This document shows, one piece after another, positions 61,896 to 64,000 of a DNA stretch of 64,000 nt. Below the pieces are notes generated by a model. That model was not told the origin of the DNA, searched no databases, and saw only the letters and a list, made by a program, of their open reading frames with translations. The translations under genes and the position numbers were made by a program. This stretch comes from Natrialba taiwanensis DSM 12281 (GTDB taxonomy: Archaea; Halobacteriota; Halobacteria; Halobacteriales; Natrialbaceae), in NCBI RefSeq assembly GCF_000337595.1, contig NZ_AOIL01000009.1, positions 150,930 to 214,929 of the forward strand, given 5' to 3'. Within the stretch, counting starts at the first letter, position 1, and each line of letters starts with the position of its first letter.

Positions 61896-62288
61896 ATGGT
61901 AGCGAAAGCGAGACGAGAGCGAGTCGAACGAACTGACCGTGGATCTCCGGTTCCGCAGTGGGAGGTGTTCGTCCGCGATTCGGAGACGGATCCGCTTCGC
62001 CACGTCGGGAGCGTTGCAGCCCACAGCGCAGCCGAGGCGCACGAACACGCTACCCGCTTGTTCGGCTGGTACGCCGTCGATGTGTGGCTCTGCCCGGCCG
62101 ACGCCGTCGAACGCTTCACAACGAGTGCATTCCCTGAGACGGACGGGAGAGACGAAAGGGACGAAACCGATACGGGCCGCGAGTCGGGAACGAGCGGCCG
62201 GAAGAGCGGTGTCGAGAACCGTTCGGATGACTCCGAGCAGGCGGTCGAACCGCGCAGTCACGAGGAAACCATCGGCGAACCTCGGTGA
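61896..62288 (+). CDS. Small PaaB-like partner of a haloarchaeal radical SAM protein (Htur_1727 family)
   Basis: A 130-residue protein with an N-terminal PaaB-like domain: VPQWEVFVRDSETDPLRHVG and a motif VDVWLCPADAVERF, then a ~45-residue disordered acidic tail. Similar small proteins partner radical SAM/SPASM proteins in haloarchaea (the family called rSAM-partnered Htur_1727, as I recall it). It precedes the AhbC-like gene by 7 bases, so the two are cotranscribed. It may carry or position the porphyrin substrate; this is inference. Confidence 0.7.
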   Translation: MVAKARRERVERTDRGSPVPQWEVFVRDSETDPLRHVGSVAAHSAAEAHEHATRLFGWYAVDVWLCPADAVERFTTSAFPETDGRDERDETDTGRESGTSGRKSGVENRSDDSEQAVEPRSHEETIGEPR

Positions 62289-62295
62289 ACGACGT

Positions 62296-63507
62296 ATGAT
62301 CTCGATAAGCAAACTCCTCTGTAACCTCGACGCCGAGGGTGACGGACTGCGGTACGACGCGGCCGACGAGTCGAATACGCACCAGATCACCGAGCGAAAG
62401 CAGCGACGGCCGGTCGTCGTCTGGAACACCACCCGGCAGTGCAACCTCTATTGCTCGCACTGTTATGCGGCGGCCGAAGACGAACCCGCACCCGGCGAGT
62501 TCACCACGGCGGAAGGAACGGCATTTCTCGACCAACTCGCCGACTACGGCGTCCCGGTGGTGTTGTTTTCCGGCGGCGAACCGCTGGTTCGCGACGACCT
62601 CGAGGAACTCGTCGCGTACGCGGCCGACGCGGGGCTTCGGCCCGTGCTCTCGACGAACGGAACGCTGATCACGGCCGAACGCGCGGCTGCGCTTCGAGAC
62701 GCGGGCCTGCAGTACGCGGGTATCTCGGTCGACGGGCGTCCCGAACGAAACGATAGCTTTCGCGGAAGGGAAGGGGCGTTCGACGCCGCCGTCCGCGGCA
62801 TCGAGCACTGTCTCGACGCGGGTCTCAAAACCGGGCTTCGATACACGATCACCAGCGCTAACGCGGGAGATCTCGAGGCCGTCATCGACTTGCTCGTAGA
62901 CGTGGGCCTCGATCGGTTTTGCTTCTATCACCTCGACTACGGCGGCCGCGGCGCTGAACTCGTCGACGCCGACCTCACGCCGACCGAGCGGCGGGCGGCT
63001 ATCGAGCGACTCTGCGAGCTCACCCTCGAGTACCACGACGACGGCGAAGAGATCGAGACGCTACTCGTCGGTAACTACGCGGATGCGGCGTTCCTCGTCG
63101 AGTACGCGAGCGAGCGCTTCGGCGACGCGCGAGCGCGAACGGTCCGCGACTATCTCGAACGCAACGGCGGCGACCCCACCGGCGAGCGGATCGCGGACGT
63201 CGACTACTGTGGCAACGTGCACCTGACGCAGTTCTGGCAGGGGTACAGTCTCGGCAACGTCCGGGATCGGCCGTTCGGTGAACTCTGGGAGGACGAGACG
63301 AACCCGCTGTTGCGAGCGCTTCGCGAGCGCGAGACCCATCTTACTGGACGGTGTGCCGAGTGCCGGTATCGATCGATCTGTCGCGGGGCGTCCCGGTTGC
63401 GCGCACTCGCGGTCGAAGACGATCTCTTCGCTCCCGATCCCCAGTGTTACCTGACGGAGGGAGAAATTGCGCCCGGGGATGCGTTCGCCGGCGGATCCGT
63501 GGATTGA
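62296..63507 (+). CDS. ahbC: Radical SAM/SPASM enzyme resembling AhbC/NirJ
   Basis: A 403-residue protein with the MISISKLLC start typical of AhbC/NirJ. C49-x3-C53-x2-C56 (CNLYCSHC) binds the SAM cluster; SPASM cysteines include DYCGNVHLTQFWQG and GRCAECRYRSIC. AhbC removes acetate side chains of 12,18-didecarboxysiroheme to give Fe-coproporphyrin III, the AhbD substrate. NirJ of heme d1 synthesis is closely similar; the nearby AhbD-like gene favours the heme b route. Start is 7 bases after the Htur_1727-like gene. Confidence 0.82.
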   Translation: MISISKLLCNLDAEGDGLRYDAADESNTHQITERKQRRPVVVWNTTRQCNLYCSHCYAAAEDEPAPGEFTTAEGTAFLDQLADYGVPVVLFSGGEPLVRDDLEELVAYAADAGLRPVLSTNGTLITAERAAALRDAGLQYAGISVDGRPERNDSFRGREGAFDAAVRGIEHCLDAGLKTGLRYTITSANAGDLEAVIDLLVDVGLDRFCFYHLDYGGRGAELVDADLTPTERRAAIERLCELTLEYHDDGEEIETLLVGNYADAAFLVEYASERFGDARARTVRDYLERNGGDPTGERIADVDYCGNVHLTQFWQGYSLGNVRDRPFGELWEDETNPLLRALRERETHLTGRCAECRYRSICRGASRLRALAVEDDLFAPDPQCYLTEGEIAPGDAFAGGSVD

Positions 63508-63756
63508 CGAACCGCCGGCCCCTACCGAGCGAAATCATCGCATACGTTATCGGATTCAGCAAAGTTCAGTATCCTCGTCGCAACCACGGTCGCGACACGG
63601 GGCATTCGCCCGCTCGTATCGCACTGTCCCATGCGGTGAGTGACGAGCGGATCAATCCGCTACTGATCGAAATCCCGAGGCGGTCTTCCCTGCCGTGTAC
63701 CGATTCCACGACATCCGAGCGCTTCGAGAGCGCTCTCCTTCCCGTCGCTCGGCGGT
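63508..63756. other. Gap between ahbC-like gene and the RNA candidate
   Basis: No gene seen on either strand. Moderately GC-rich, with no clear terminator after the ahbC-like gene. Confidence 0.4.
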
Positions 63757-63765
63757 AGATATAAG
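63757..63765 (+). promoter_or_regulatory. TATA box of the RNA candidate
   Basis: AGATATAAG is centred about 26 bases before 63787, the first bases of a stable stem. Spacing is normal for archaeal promoters. Confidence 0.5.
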
Positions 63766-63787
63766 TCACTACCAATCAACAATTAGG

Positions 63788-63870
63788 ACGGAAGCCATTA
63801 AACGGGCATGAAATGCCCCGGATGCTGGAGACATCCGAGACGTGGCTTCCAGCCGAGTAGGCTTGCAGCC
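63788..63870 (+). ncRNA. Predicted three-way-junction RNA of unknown class
   Basis: Stem P1 GGAAGCCA (63790-63797) pairs perfectly with TGGCTTCC (63843-63850). Inside lie P2 GGGCAT-GAA-ATGCCC (63804-63818) and P3 GGATG-loop-CATCC (63820-63836, 7-base loop). A further GGCT-TGC-AGCC hairpin follows at 63860-63870. A TATA box lies just upstream. It could be a stand-alone small RNA or a structured leader of a gene beginning near 63987. I do not match it to any known riboswitch or ribozyme. A 60-residue frame from 63808 in the same stretch is Arg-rich and is not accepted as protein. Confidence 0.45.
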
Positions 63871-63986
63871 ATGATTGCGTACATTCTCACGGGATATAAA
63901 CATCCCGCACGACTGATGCATCGCTCAATTCGATCAGCAGCAGGTATCTCCTGCCGAATTACGAGAGTGACGAGGTGTCAGTTGGG

Positions 63987-64000
63987 ATGAGCGACGACGC
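63987..64000 (+). CDS. Possible gene start at the right edge
   Basis: ATG 63987 (MSDD...) follows CGAGGTG about 10 bases upstream, a Shine-Dalgarno-like sequence. Only four codons are visible, so this is a suggestion only. Confidence 0.25.

Noticed and set aside
63808..63990. 60-codon frame inside the structured RNA region
   Set aside because: Arg-rich, no family, and it overlaps stems that pair well as RNA.
1..64000. tRNA or rRNA genes
   Set aside because: I looked for tRNA T-loop motifs (GTTCRA) with matching arms and for rRNA signatures in the gaps and found none convincing; a tRNAscan or covariance search would settle this.

Overview
The window is haloarchaeal chromosome or megaplasmid DNA. 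The signs are high GC, very acidic proteins rich in Asp and Glu, twin-arginine (Tat) signal peptides and Tat lipoproteins on most exported proteins, archaeal TATA boxes about 25 bases upstream of leaderless starts, a TFB transcription factor, cytochrome oxidase subunits I and III fused in one chain, and the siroheme-dependent (Ahb) heme route. A Natrialbales-type organism (Haloterrigena/Natrinema-like) is likely, but the genus cannot be fixed from the sequence alone.

Region 1 (1-20502) is a hemicellulose locus. It has a peptide/oligosaccharide-type binding protein (cut by the window edge), a GH67 alpha-glucuronidase, a GH3 glycosidase, an exported GH43 arabinanase-like enzyme, a five-gene sugar ABC importer in the order known for Haloferax XacGHIJK, and three enzymes of the oxidative pentose (Weimberg) pathway: an enolase-superfamily xylonate dehydratase, a FAH-family 2-keto-3-deoxyxylonate dehydratase and a 2-oxoglutarate semialdehyde dehydrogenase. 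Xylan or arabinan side chains would be trimmed, pentoses imported and oxidised to 2-oxoglutarate. The pentose dehydrogenase and lactonase steps are not in this window, although a zinc alcohol dehydrogenase is.

Region 2 (20503-33330) is mixed: a decayed TnpB-type insertion sequence end, an UppP/BacA phosphatase, two universal stress proteins, an HD hydrolase, a second ABC importer (iron/thiamine/phosphonate-type family), a Tat-exported beta-helix protein with a duplicated C-terminal module, and a catabolic-type acetolactate synthase preceded by a tiny coupled reading frame.

Region 3 (33331-41736) holds a cytochrome oxidase I-III fusion that seems to lack the K-channel lysine, a nested inverted repeat between convergent genes, and a two-gene unit. 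That unit encodes a giant exported protein with a staphylococcal-nuclease domain set among repeated modules, plus an exported bactofilin-like beta-solenoid protein.

Region 4 (41737-44256) looks like a partition cassette: about 1 kb of AT-rich DNA with repeated CTAAC-centred motifs in both orientations, then parA and an overlapping small partner gene. This suggests a plasmid, megaplasmid or integrated replicon.

Region 5 (44390-63507) is an anaerobic respiration block. It contains an extra hemL with a four-cysteine insertion, a tightly overlapping seven-gene operon for an exported type II DMSO-reductase-family molybdoenzyme (alpha, beta, TorD-like chaperone, heme b gamma, HEAT protein, unknown, Mrp-DUF2249), a TFB paralogue, quinol-dependent NO reductase, a MOSC protein, two radical SAM enzymes resembling AhbD and AhbC, a stand-alone DUF2249 protein and a small PaaB-like radical-SAM partner. 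Together they suggest N-oxide respiration with dedicated heme and Mo/Fe-S maturation.

The last 250 bases carry a TATA box followed by a predicted three-way-junction RNA that I do not recognise. The starred candidates for new biology are that RNA, the partition repeats, the nuclease/solenoid pair, the accessory genes in the molybdoenzyme operon and the K-channel-less oxidase.
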